Shown one piece after another: positions 45,717 to 57,161 of a DNA stretch of 64,000 nucleotides. Position numbers and translations under genes: made by a program. Location: contig AP025045.1 in the NCBI GenBank assembly GCA_036186865.1, positions 19,413,511 to 19,477,510 of the forward strand, written 5' to 3'. This DNA is from Eustoma russellianum (Eukaryota; Streptophyta; Magnoliopsida; Gentianales; Gentianaceae). Within the stretch, counting starts at the first letter, position 1. Each line of letters starts with the position of its first letter. The notes under the pieces are model-generated. The model saw nothing but the letters and a program-made list of their open reading frames with translations, made no database searches and was not told the DNA's origin.

Positions 45717-47001
45717 CAGGCACGACGTCTCCAGCTTCCTCAACTGCAGCATCGGTCATTACATACATACGCGCATTCGGGCGCTGACGTTGGTTCCTCT
45801 GCTGCTGACCATCACGCTCACGATAATCTCTCAGAATATGCCCAGTCTTTCCACATCCAACACAAGCAGCTCCCTTATCAGGACAATCCCTAATTATATG
45901 ACCAGTCTTGCCGCAACCAAAGCACTTACCAGCTTGTACATAGCACTCACCCAAATGATTCTTCTGACAATGGGGACACATGGGAATGGCCTGCTGCTGC
46001 TGTCCTTGATTTCCTTGATTATTTCTTTGATTATTCCGATTCTGCCCATGACGTTGTCAACGATTCTGATTTCCTCTTTGGTTCTGATTCTGCTGTCTAC
46101 CTTGCCTCCCATGAAAATTCTGTCTAGTCATTTTCCTTGCTCCTTTATCACCAGAAGTGTCCCTTCCTCTTTTCTGGCCCACCGTCGCATCACGACGAAT
46201 GATATCCTTCTCGATCCGATAACATGCATCAACGAGCGCCTCAAAATCAGCAAAGATAACATTTACCAACCAAGTGCGAATCCTTGGGTTCAGCCCACTC
46301 TCGAACTTCACCATCTTAGATTCCTCATCATTCATTGTAGCCGGAGAAAATCTACCCAAAGCCAGAAACTTGCTCACGTATTCAGACACAGTCATACCAG
46401 GTTCTTGCTTCAACATTTCAAAATCATGCCTTTTTTGCATCTTCACTGATGGAGGAAAATAAAACTTGTTGAACTCTTGGATGAATCTCTCCCATGGAAT
46501 AGGTCGGGGCAAAGGTTGCAGCTTAGCCTTCCACCACTGGTTCGCCTCACCAAGGAGGAAAGGCCTCACAGCTTGGGTTTTCATATTGTCAGGGGCTCCA
46601 TTCAGTTCAAAACAGTTCCCCACTTCATCTAGCCATTTTTCAGCCATATCGGGGTCAGACTTGCCTTCAAAAGGCGGCACATTCGCTCGCTTGAGCTTCT
46701 CAAAGTAATACTGCGCATCTCTTATCGGTTCATAAGGAGGAGGAGGGGCAACTTGCTGAATCATTCCCTGGCCAATCTGAGTTATGGTCTGACAGAATGC
46801 CTGGAAATCCGGAATAACAAGTGGCACTTGCGGAAGAGGGTTTTCTTGAGCTGGTGGGGGATTTTCATTCTGCGGTGGAGGAGGAGGCGGTGGATTCTGA
46901 TTCTGAGGAGGAGGTGGAGGGACTTGATCTTGAGGTTGTGGAGGGTTGGGTTCGGGTGCATGGGCAGCATCTCTGCGAGGTCTACCACGAGTCCGAACCA
47001 T
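45717..47001 (-). pseudogene. gag: G1r gag
   Basis: The start is the ATG of MVRTRGRPRRDAAHAP. An in-frame Pro/Gln/Asn-rich segment follows (intact here, broken in G1f), then the capsid-like domain (YYFEKLKRANVPPFEG, WLDEVGNCFEL, WERFIQEFNKFYFPP, SEYVSKFLALGRF). A TGA at 46057 interrupts the Gln/Asn/Arg-rich linker. Beyond it lie three Cys/His clusters (CPHCQKNHLGEC, CFGCGKTGHIIRDC, CVGCGKTGHILRDY with the last Cys changed to Tyr). It is the better preserved gag of the pair. Confidence 0.9.
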
Positions 47002-47274
47002 CTGTATACGGAGCAGAAAGATATATATATATGTATATATGGATCGAAGTGACTGACTGAATTTAGACATGCTTGGAAAAGGAATTTAAAGCAGGAAAAA
47101 GAGTTAATATGCGACATATCAGGCTAGCAGGTCAACCAAGGGGACCCTATTTCCAATCTAAGTTGTCTAAGCTAAGGCCATCTCTCTTCTAAGATCATGA
47201 CTTAATTCTAAGATCAATTCTTAGTTTTCTAAGATCATAACTTAGCTTCTACGTTCTGCCCGAATCTAGAGCCT

Positions 47275-47288
47275 CGACTCTGATACCA
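47275..47288 (-). other. Primer binding site of G1r
   Basis: The plus strand reads cgactctgatacca, the complement of an initiator tRNA-Met site with a small change from the G1f version. It is two bases from the LTR edge at 47291. Confidence 0.88.
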
Positions 47289-47290
47289 CC

Positions 47291-50200
47291 TATAGCGCCC
47301 CGTACTCGGCTACCCCTCGTACGGTGCACCCGCCGTACTTTCCCTTTCGGAAAAGTACAAAGCATCGATACTTAACTCGTAAAACCCATGGATAAGCATG
47401 GATTACAAAGTCACGATCTTAATAGGTAGATAAAAAAATACGGCAGAATTTGAACCTTAATCCGAAAGCGTCAAATCGCGAATACATAGCAAAATTATAC
47501 AAACTGAACCGATAGCAAACTACACCGCGAAATTATACAAACATTATCCGAAAAGAATCTGAAAATAGCTAAATCCCAAAATGTCCCAAAGGTTCAACAA
47601 AAGCTTCCATCATCATTCTCTTAACAGTGGCTTCAATAATCTATGGGTATGGCACCCTTGGCTCATCATCAATCCACTCGACTTCATTACCTGGCTCTGG
47701 GGAAAAATAAATGGGTGAGCGACAGAGTCACCAGCAAGTATACAATAACACCGTACAATAAAGAGAAAATGGCATACAAGAATCAAACCCCAATTCCTTA
47801 AGTTAAAACATACATGCCAATACCCTTCCGAAGCATCATACTTAAAGTCATATCAACACTTAGCTAAGATCTAAATGTCATCACTTAGTTAGATTCTACG
47901 TGCTATAGCCAACCCTTACTTCTATGAAAAGGTATCATGCATAATGTGTATGAAATTGTGAATGCGATGTAAATGCAACGGAAAACATTCTTTCTTTCAT
48001 TTAGACATGCTCATAAAAATACTTGAACTTTCTTTCTTTCTTTTAAATCATGCTCATCATAAAACAAGAGAGTGTGTCAGCCAATTTTACCGGGCATGAC
48101 TCGGTTCTTATAACATGATCACCTTCAGGTCTATTATACCGGACCTGGCTCGGTTCTTACACTCTTCAGACCTATTATACCGGGCCTGGATCAGTTCTTA
48201 TATTTCATCAGACCTATTATACCGGGCCTGGATCGGTTCTTATACTTCTTCAGATCAATTAACCCCGGATCTGTAGCGGGTTAAGATGGCCAGAAGGGAC
48301 GGAATTCTTTCAAAACAGAAACTTTATATAACACATCAATAAAATCATGAGCATGGAACATATGAGCATGTCAATGCAAGTGCATGGGATGCAATATGGT
48401 AAAATGCACTTATAACATCATAACCAACTTTCTTCATGGGATGGAAAACGATCCAGCAGCATGTCCTGTATTGCCCGGCCTCAAAATCAACCTTTTGAGC
48501 CTATTTTCCAGAAACTAAAAATATGGACATGCACCACATGATCTTAACTACATTCTGTACAAATTTCATGCGATTTCGACAAGCGTAGGTACCTCAATAA
48601 AAATAATTCCCAACAAGGGTACAACAGGAATTCTGCTGCACTCTCAACTCCATTTCTTACCTTGTCTCCATCAATAAACTCATTATGGGGCTCACTTAGC
48701 ACCTGGAAATCTTTCCTATTTCTTTTATGAACAATATCCAAATGCCCATTCACCAAAACAAGTCAAAATAAATACGATACAAGTCATACAAGCACAAAGG
48801 GTCAATCTGTCCTGTTTTCCAGAATGTTACACCAATTTTACCTCAATGGTTTACCACCAAGATCAATAGATAAAATCAATTTATTTACATGGATACTTAG
48901 CTCTATGTCTTAAGTACTTCTTGTAAAAATTTCAGGTCAATCCAAGATGTTTAAGGTACTTAAATAATTTTTCTCCCTAAGGTGGTACGATCAGAAACTG
49001 TTTTGACCCCTTGATACTAAAAATTCATTTCTGACCAATCCACAAAAGATTTTCCAGAAATTCTAACTCCACAATAAAATAGACATAATAATCTACGACC
49101 ACACCAAAAATAAGCTCAATCCAACGTTTAGAAGGTCCTTAACTAAGTCCATCAATTTGGCATAAAATCTGTCCAGAACTCTGTTTTCAATCAACATGCA
49201 TAGAAATATCCTTTCCTTCCTAATTTTGTTCTTTAGCCTATAATCCAAGTTAATGGTCATTCAATAGACATAATAAGGCTTCCCTATACTAATTCAAGTC
49301 TCTTTTTAGCATGCAAAAGTCGTTCATATGGGCTGTTCATTCCTTCTAAACAAAACAGTCCTCTAGTCCAACAATTTCACATATTAAAATCACTAAAAAT
49401 GCTAGGTTTCATACCAATCATGTCTCATTCAATATCAAACATAGGGCAGTCCCTAATCCATCACTTTTAACTCTTATTTCAAGTTTAAACATGCTTTATA
49501 TTGCAACATAAGAGAGGTATATCATCCAACCTTTCAAAACATAAGAAAAGGGTAACAACTTAGGCATATTTCCACTAAAATCATGTCTTAAGCTTCTAGA
49601 CATTCAAGTATGCACCTAATCACATATATTGTAAGGGGTTAAAGTATACTTGCCTCTTCAAGCTAAAGCTCTTGTCTTTGCTTGGTTATGAAGTGAGATG
49701 TGATGAAATCCTTCACCTTCTTCACCTTAAGCATACGGTTTTGATGAAAGGATTCATGTTAGCTTCATTCTTTACCAAAATAAGAATTCACTTAAGGGAA
49801 ATTGGAATAAGACTTACCTAGATGTCTTCTTGAGTCTTGAAGTTGAAGTTAAACTCCTATCCTCCAAGAGTATAGGGCCGAAATCTTTGTGAGAGTAGGA
49901 GGGAATTTTGCTAAGTGTTGCTTGGCTTGCTTGGGAAGAATTTTCTAGATGATTGTAAGATGTTGTCTTGCAAAATTTAAAAAAACTAGGAGAGGAGGGA
50001 GGCTTGGCCGATTTTTGGAGGGAGAATAGGGAGGTTAGGGTTTCTTGAGTGCTAATCAAGGTTAAGTTATTATAACCTTGGTTACTTTATTCAAACTATA
50101 GTTGCTTTTGTGCTAACCCAAGTTACTTTATTAAATCATGGTTACATTAACCTTGGTTTAGGGGAAAAAGTAACCATGGTAGGATTTAAAAATCCTCCAT

Positions 50201-50749
50201 GTCTAGACACTAAGGGGGCGGTTTTGGTTGGGGTCTTTATGACCTCAACCATACTACTTCCTTCTTTAATGAGTTGTCTTAACTTGTTCCTTAAATGCAT
50301 GTCTATTTTATTTTCTATGTATTCTTTGCATAATAACTTCTTGTCTTATTATTTTAACTAATAAAATTGGCTAGAGATTTCTAGAACATCTCCATGTATA
50401 GGCCGATTTTTTTTTTAGGCTTCTTGGGCCATTTGATATTTCTTGTAACTTTAGTTCATATACTATATTGTTTCGTATATTTTATTGTATTCTAAGATTA
50501 GCATATGTATGCATACATATATCATATACACGCACATACATATATATTGGTATGTATGGTTCATATTACTCTACATTTCATGTATTACTTTCTTGAAGTT
50601 TCCCTTATTTAATTTGGCTTGGTATCACCTTAATAATGATTAAGTAAAGAGTCTTAAATTGACTTAAGTAACATGCGCTAAAAGAAATTTCCGCTTTCAT
50701 TCCGTCTCATATTCATAGTTTTCACGTACATGATCGTTGGGGTACAACA
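47291..50749 (-). repeat. 5' LTR of gypsy G1r (3459 bp)
   Basis: On the plus strand it starts tatagcgcccc (expected tgtagcgcc, one change) and ends ...ggggtacaaca. It is the inverted counterpart of 25327-28800. It keeps about 165 bp missing from the G1f LTR (49370-49560) and lacks about 185 bp that G1f has, so the two elements are not copies of one cDNA. Confidence 0.92.
48080..48265 (-). repeat. Tandem repeat in the G1r LTR
   Basis: About four units with tattataccgggcctggatc and ggttcttata, the inverted form of the block at 27845-28015. Confidence 0.85.
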
Positions 50750-50771
50750 TAGCCGAGTACGGGTTGCTACA
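50750..50771 (+). repeat. Last 22 bp of the solo LTR
   Basis: tagccgagtacgggttgctaca corresponds to the G1f LTR end at 28779-28800 with two differences. It is followed by GTAGG. This shows where the LTR split by the G1 pair ends. Confidence 0.82.
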
Positions 50772-50776
50772 GTAGG
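50772..50776. other. Target-site duplication GTAGG, right copy
   Basis: Identical to 22058-22062. LINE A ORF2 resumes here on the minus strand. Confidence 0.88.
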
Positions 50777-51921
50777 TGTAGTATATTGTTCCCCAGTAGT
50801 TGCGCGTATTTGTTGTATGCGTAGTTGTGTTCTTCGCCCTTTTACTATCGAATGAAAATAATGTGTGTTGGCATCTCCTTCTTTTAGCCATCGAACCCGA
50901 GCCTTTTGTTTCCAGAAATGGAACTCATAATTAGCAGCACGGAGGTATATTGCTTTCGCTTGATTGTATTCTTCACGGGTGGCCTCATTTGGCGTAGCCT
51001 CCCAACTAGACTCAGCTTTAGTAAGATCTTCCTCAGCATGTTTAACATTTGAGAATATATTGCCGAAAATATCGTTGTTCCATCGTTGAATGTCTTTCTT
51101 TAAATTGAACAGCTTCGAGTAGAAACCATACATACCGCCTGTGGTGGGATAAGATGCCCAGGCATTCTTTACATAAGTTTGAAACTCTGGATGCAACAAC
51201 CAAGAATCCAAGAAATGAAAAGATTTGCGTCCTTCAACCGTGCCGATGCGACAGAGAAACAACAAAGGAGTATGATCCGATGTAACTCGTGGCAAATGTT
51301 GAAGCTGCATGTCATTAAATATATCATGAAAGGAAGAATTAATGAACAACCAATCCAATCTCCTGCAAACTCTGCCAAGTCCTCTACCATCAACCCATGT
51401 GTACCGAGACCCTGTGAAAGGTGGAGCCATTAAAGAGCAAGTTTCAATGTAGTCATTGAAATCTTGTAGTACATTGAGTGAGGGGTTGCATCATGATCGT
51501 CAAGAGTACGGAATGTATTAAAATCTCCTCCAACTATCCATGGTAAGGTGGATGCCGCAGAAAAATCACAGATAGAGTGCCACAATGGGCGACACAAAAG
51601 TGGACTGTGTTTGGCATATACCACTGATAAAACAAAGGTGAGCTGAAGTGGATGAAACAGCAATGTGAAATGAACGATTTGATCATGATCCTGCGTTGAC
51701 AACATATTGAATTCTGAGTCACACCAAAAAAACCATATATATTCTGATACCGAAGAATAATGATTTGAAAAGCCAAGATCCAAAGCAAAACGAGAAATAC
51801 TAGATGCTGCATGTTTCGGTTCAATCAAAGCTAACAAATTTAACCGATGATAACGTATCAGATGATGCAACCTAGGCAAGGAGGCACACATGCCTCTTAC
51901 GTTCCATATTAGGGTATTCAT
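50777..51921 (-). pseudogene. LINE A ORF2, N-terminal part: endonuclease
   Basis: The start is ATG 51919-51921 (MNTLIWNVRG). It shows the apurinic-endonuclease-like fold of L1 ORF2: LALIEPK, IVGGDFNTFRTLDDHD, YTWVDGRG, RRLDWLFIN and SDHTPLLF. A frameshift near 51466 separates the frames 51430-51921 and 50777-51465. The segment after the endonuclease (RVRWLKEGDANTHYFHSI) leads to RT and ends at TTPT, which continues at 22062. The enzyme nicks genomic DNA to prime reverse transcription. Confidence 0.9.
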
Positions 51922-53156
51922 TGAGAAAGTTGAGAATTACTTCCCTGAGAGATACGTGAGGCACTGCGCATAAGGATGATAGAGGGTGGTAAAGGAGGCA
52001 AATCCTTCCTCGCGTGACGTCTGCGACGAGGGACTACCGGTATAAATGGTGCATCAACCGAGGGCTCATCCAACTGAGATAATAAAACCTCCTCATCAGG
52101 TGATGGTGGGATGAGATGCATTCGGTGTATCACATCATCAAGAACTTTTGACATATCCATTATAAGATCTCCAGTAGGCAAATCAGTGTCCGATGAGTGA
52201 CCCAAATCACAGTGTTCTGAATCATGCAACGGAGCATCCGCTGGCTCCTCGCATATATCATCGCCGACTGTAATGGGATCAAATTGAGGATCTGTAACAG
52301 GCATAGTGGACACAGAATCTTGAAGCGGTGGTACAGGAGATGGGTTCTTGGATGTCTCTACCGGTGGTTTCTTTTTAATTGGGGTCCATCTCTGCGTTTT
52401 TGGACGAGGCGGCGAAGGCGGCGGAGGTGGTGGAAATTATGGTGATGTTTTTGGAGGGCATAATGCCGTAGCATGTCCTAACCGATGGCAAGATGCGCAG
52501 AACAAAGGCAAATCTTCGTAAACGACTGACTGCAGGATCAATATGTTCTTGGCTTGTAAATAAATTTTCTGGGGCAGCTCTTGGGAGACGTCAGCTTCCA
52601 CGCAAATTCTTGCAACTGACGGCCGTAGACCGTCTGTTGTTGCCACATCCAATTTTAATGGTGATCCAATAGGACGCACTATTTTGAATAGTGCATCACG
52701 ACAATGAAGATGTATCGGCAATCCTGGGAGTGCAACCCATACCGGAACAATGGGCACATCAGCGGATGGATCAAAATCAACAGTCCATTTTGTTATACGC
52801 ATATGACATACTGATATATGCCATGATCGGCGATAAAAGCATCGGAGATAGTCTGCTTCATTGCGGAAATTCAACAATATGTGGGTTTGATCAACAAGAG
52901 TAATGCGTAAATCCTGATGAAATCCAATCTTTTCAAATACATCACATATCACTTTCATCGGAGGACGATCATACCAAAAAGTTTCAACCAAAGAGTATCT
53001 GAATGGCGCAGCAAGAGCATCAATTTTAGAGTCTAGGAATGAAATTATAGGAATACCTTTGTGTCGCGAAACAGTTTTCGGTGAGATGCTGATTTTCTGC
53101 GCCGAACTTTTGCCGGAAACGATAGCTGCAAATGTCGGCGGCGGCATTGATGACAT
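51918..53156 (-). pseudogene. LINE A ORF1 (DUF4283-type RNA-binding protein), one stop
   Basis: It starts MSSMPPPTFAAIVSG. The DUF4283-like region includes WHISVCHMRITKWTVDFDP and WVALPGLPIHL. A zinc knuckle, CASCHRLGHATALC, ends the first part near 52445-52490. A TAA at 52437-52439 then interrupts a Pro-rich linker. The frame continues to a basic motif (RRRRHARKDLPP) and a TGA at 51918-51920. About 413 codons overall. The product would bind LINE RNA. Its stop overlaps the ORF2 start as ATGA. Confidence 0.85.
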
Positions 53157-53330
53157 GAGGAAGAAATGGGAAAATAACGGAGGGCGCGTATCAGCGAAGG
53201 AGGAAAGTCAACTGCAAAACAAAAAATGGCCGGCGGCGGGTAGAATAATTGAGAGAAAGTCGACGGCGGTGGCTAATGCCGCCGGATCGCCCCTAGTCGC
53301 CAGAGATGCGCCATCCTCTTATTATTATTG
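53157..53330 (-). mobile_element. LINE A 5' untranslated region
   Basis: GC-rich sequence between ORF1 and a (TA)n tract. It has gatggcgcatctctgg (minus strand), resembling gatggcgatcgcatctct at the start of LINE B, so it is probably the genuine 5' end of the family. Confidence 0.65.
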
Positions 53331-53369
53331 TTATACACACACATATATATATACATATATATATATAGG
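53331..53369. repeat. (TA)n microsatellite between the 5' ends of LINE A and LINE B
   Basis: Short ca and (TA)n runs lie exactly between the two head-to-head LINEs. Confidence 0.93.
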
Positions 53370-53399
53370 AAGAAGATGGCGATCGCATCTCTCCCAGAC

Positions 53400-53928
53400 G
53401 ACCTATGGCGGCAGGCGTAATGCCGCCATCCCCCTCTTCATTGCTCATGAGGGACAGCCAACATCTGATCCATCGCCTTTGGATGATCAACCATATCCCC
53501 CAATCTCTAATTTGCAAGATCTTCAGAAATTGCATGATGACAAAGAAGATGATATATTAGCGCAACAAAGACAGCAAGATGATCCTGACTACTGTCAGGT
53601 TTCAGATTCAGACATAGGTAAATCTGACATACAATTGGTGGAGAAGGAGACTAATGCATCATTTTTTTTGAAGAATTAAATCTGATTCAGAGACTATTAG
53701 TAAGCGTCTGCTCTCGCGTCCCATAATTTTCGATGATGAAAGCATTCTCGCCTCAATTGCAGATCCTCCAGGTGTAGATAGTGATGGGTTCATCCCTGCA
53801 CCGCCTAGGCGTCGGCGCCGTGCCCGTAAAGATCTGCCACCTAGGCCACCTTCATCTATACTGACCCACAGTGCAGCATATGGTCCTCTTGCCGCTCGCA
53901 CACTACCTCTGGTACAGTGTCTCAATGA
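53400..53928 (+). pseudogene. LINE B ORF1, C-terminal remnant
   Basis: An Asp/Gln-rich acidic stretch (DDKEDDILAQQRQQDDPDY) is open to 53679, then the frame shifts to one with FIPAPPRRRRRARKDLPPRP, matching FIPVVPRRRRHARKDLPPLP of LINE A. The DUF4283 domain and zinc knuckle are absent, so it has an internal deletion relative to LINE A. A TGA at 53926-53928 overlaps the ORF2 ATG, again as ATGA. Confidence 0.75.
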
Positions 53929-55886
53929 AAGCTCTAACATGGAATGTTGGCAGTCTTCGGACCTCTTTAAATTGTTTATTTGTATTACAGCTTCCACACA
54001 GACTAGATTTCTTGGTGTTAATAGAGCTAGAGCAGCATGTTACTAAACTTCAATTCTATCGGCTCAAGTTGGGATTTCGGCATGCACTCTCTGTGTGTGA
54101 AAATAACATATGTCTCTTCTGGCAGGTGTGTAGTATTCAATTTCTCAATATTGACCACTCCCCCAGGCTTCTCTATTACGGTTTAAATGGTTACATCTTC
54201 AACAGGATATGGTGTAGACCATTGTTTATGGGAAACATACGGTTTATGATTGCAAAGGATTGTCGGATACGATATATACTCATTCACAGCAAGTGTCGGC
54301 CCATAGATTATTGGAGGGGATTTTAATACATTTTTGAGGCTGGAGGATCACAGAGGACGTGCAACATATGCTCTTCATACGCTTGCTGACTTTAATGAGT
54401 GTGTTCAAATATGCAATTTACATGAACTCCCTACTGTGGGTTCTTTATTTATATGGTCTAGAGGCAGTGGCATAAATCGAGTACAGCATCGGTTGGATAG
54501 AATACTTAGTAATACGGCTTTTGTGGACTTATTTGCAGATGTGGAGATCTGACATCTTCCTCGTATATCCTCAGATCACAACCCCCTTTTACTCAAGTGT
54601 GACATTAACATGGAAAAGCCACATGTCCCTTTTCGATTTTTGAATGCTTGGGTTGATCATCAGGATTTTTATGCTTTTGATGCTGCAACATGGAAGGACT
54701 ATCCAACCACAGGTGGAATGTGCGGATTGTATAATAAGCTTCATCTGCTAAAAAAAGATTTACGTCGATGGAATTTACGTGTGTATGGCAACATCTTTAG
54801 ACGTGCTGCTGAGGTAGAGCAGGATTTTATATGAAAGGAAGTTGCTTATGATGCATCCCCTACCGCGGAGAATAGAACTGCTCTTTCTTTGGCACAAGCC
54901 AATTTATTACGCTCAAACTCGGAGCAAGCCGCTTTTTGGGTGCAAAAATCTAGACTGCATTCGGTCTTGAAGGGTGAATCAAACGACATATTTTCATGCT
55001 TTGGTTAAAGATTGCAATCGTTGCCAAAGGATTCTCCAGATATCGGATACAGCTGGTGTCTTGTACAAAGACCAGCAGGCGATCGGTTCTCTTACAGTTG
55101 AATATTATAAGCAGTTGTTCACAAATGAAGATACACAGGATATTGATGAGCTTCTGCACCACATACCAACCATCCTCACTCAAGCAGATAATGATATATT
55201 ATTAAGTCTCCCGACATTAGAAGAGAGGAAGCAGGCTGTTTGGAGCTTAAATCCTAACAGCGCTGCTGGACCTGATGGCTACGATGGCTTTTTCTTCCAT
55301 AAGTGTTGGGATATTTTTCACATGGATGTCCTTAGAGCGGTGCAGGAATTTTTCCTAGGAGCTCCAGCTCCTCAATCAATGTTGTCATCCGTCATAACCT
55401 TGATATCTAAGATATCTCAACCTCAGACTTTTGCAGACTTTCGGCCAATTTGCCTTTCAAATTTTATGAGTAAGGTGATCACACGTATCTTTGCTACATG
55501 TTTATCAGACTTCTTACCTAATCTTATTTCGACAGAGGATTGGTTTCTTAAGTGGACATGAAATAAGTGAGCAGGTGCTAATGGAAAATGGGATGGTCCA
55601 TCATTTGAATAAAGATATACGTGGCGGCCATGTCATAGTCAAACTTGATATGACAAAGGCTTTTGACAGGGTGAATTGGAACTATATGGTGCGTATGTTA
55701 CAACAATTTGGTTTTTCTGATCGTTTTACACGACTTATTATGAACACGATGACATACTCTAAATTATCGATCTCTCTGAATGGCAAACTATATGGTTTTT
55801 TCTCTCCATCTCGAGGAGTAAAACAAGATGATCCTTTATCACTGTTGCTTTTATTCTATGTTTAGAAGGTTTTAGCAGGGGCATTA
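53925..55886 (+). pseudogene. LINE B ORF2: endonuclease and partial RT
   Basis: The start is MKALTWNVGSLRTSL, parallel to MNTLIWNVRGMCASL in LINE A. Endonuclease motifs: LVLIELEQ, a GGDFN equivalent near 54310, FIWSRGSG, HRLDRILSN and SDHNPLLLK, with frame changes near 54330 and a TGA near 54550. A stop at 54832 precedes RT. RT: AGPDGYDGFFFHKCW, FRPICLSNF, a frameshift near 55540, then VKLDMTKAFDRVNW and GVKQDDPLS (Gly to Asp compared with LINE A). It is cut at 55886 before YADD. Confidence 0.85.
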
Positions 55887-56606
55887 TGTAGGACCTGTAT
55901 AGCACCACTAGAAAGGGGAGGGGGTTGAATAGTGTGTGCACAAATTCTTGTTTTTAAAAACGTTTGGCCCAAAAACCCCACTTCTGAAACAGTCTCTGTT
56001 TTTATATCCTAATTTGAAATAATTAAAAGACCTACTTAGAGACCTCCAAAAATTATGAAATGCGGTATGAATGAACTTTCAGATGTTATAAGTATCTCAT
56101 AAAAATTTCAGATTAAAATTCAACTCCTAAGCCTTTGAAAATTTATTTTTGGTCAGATTGCGCGAATCTGGCAAAAACCGTACTCTGATTTGAAAATTCC
56201 ATTCCAATTGATTGGGGACTCTAAATAGTCTGAAACTTTAAAGACAAGACCCTCAATATATGTACTTGAATGCATTGAAACAGTTTTGAAAAATTCCTTT
56301 GACAAGTATGTCAAATATGTTGATGTTCTCAACCTTTGCAAGTCTGAAAATCATATTGCACTAGTCTCAGAACTATTAACGTTTTATTGACTTATACTTG
56401 TCCAAATGGGTTGAAACTTACTCCAAATGAACCTTAAGAGGTGTAGCTATGTTTCTGCAAGGTTTTGTAATTTTTGAAAGCCTTTTACTATTTTTACAAT
56501 TGCAACAAATTCAACACAGAAACTGAAAACTGAAAGTAAAGTGTTGAAAGTAAAGACACAAAGGATTTTATACTGGTTCGGTTAAATCAACCTACTCCAG
56601 TCTTCA
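55887..56606 (-). repeat. Copia-type LTR fragment 1
   Basis: On the plus strand it starts tgtaggacctg, directly interrupting LINE B, with caccactagaaaggggag and later tactggttcggttaaatc. These are the U5 and R landmarks of the copia LTRs here in minus orientation. Similarity to copies 2 and 3 fades near 56606, so it is truncated. Confidence 0.7.
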
Positions 56607-57161
56607 AAGATAATGTAGATGAACAGGAACTACTTCAGAATAGAGAATAAAACTAAAAGCAATAGAATCTACTATAAAAGAAGAACCATTTTGTAAATTT
56701 AAATCTAATTTAAATGAATTCTAAAATATTTCAATCGAGACTCTCTTTCGGCTTTTTTTGGGCATTTCCGTACTATCTTGGCCTTTTTCATGGTGTCAAA
56801 TATAAACTATTGTATAATATGAAATATATCTCACGAGGACGCTAATTGTTTTACTTTCTAAAAAAGGGTTTGCCATTGGATGGATATTCATCCCATAAGT
56901 CTCTGTAACGTTAGTTCAAAAATCATTCCTAAAATATTAATGCAGAGGCTTAATTTTCTTTGATTGTGTGTGCATATATAATATATGTGTAAATGTATAT
57001 ATGTGTGTATATATACATTTGTGTATATAGAGAGAGACACATGCGTAGGGGTGTCAATCTCAGACATGACATAAAAACACGACACGAACCTGACACGCTC
57101 CTCGCTTGTATGGGTATAGCCTTGGCGGGTTTCGTGTACAAATCGAGTAAGACCTGAAACT
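56607..57161. other. AT-rich interval without a recognised feature
   Basis: It includes a tg/ta-rich low-complexity stretch near 56965-57040. I see no domain, LTR edge or RNA gene. It may be decayed LTR or target sequence. Confidence 0.5.

Larger units (their letters stand above)
53370..55886 (+). mobile_element. LINE B (L1-type), 5' part, interrupted by a copia-type LTR
   Basis: It begins with a 5' region like that of LINE A, lacks most of the ORF1 N-terminus, and carries the ORF1 C-terminus, endonuclease and part of RT. It stops at 55886 where an LTR begins, before the catalytic YADD motif. Its 3' end was not found in the window. Confidence 0.85.

Noticed and set aside
50110..50361. 83-codon frame near 50.1 kb, with counterpart at 63474-63710
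   Set aside because: Both are the same stretch of G1 LTR in opposite orientation; copies carry frame changes and there is no recognised domain.
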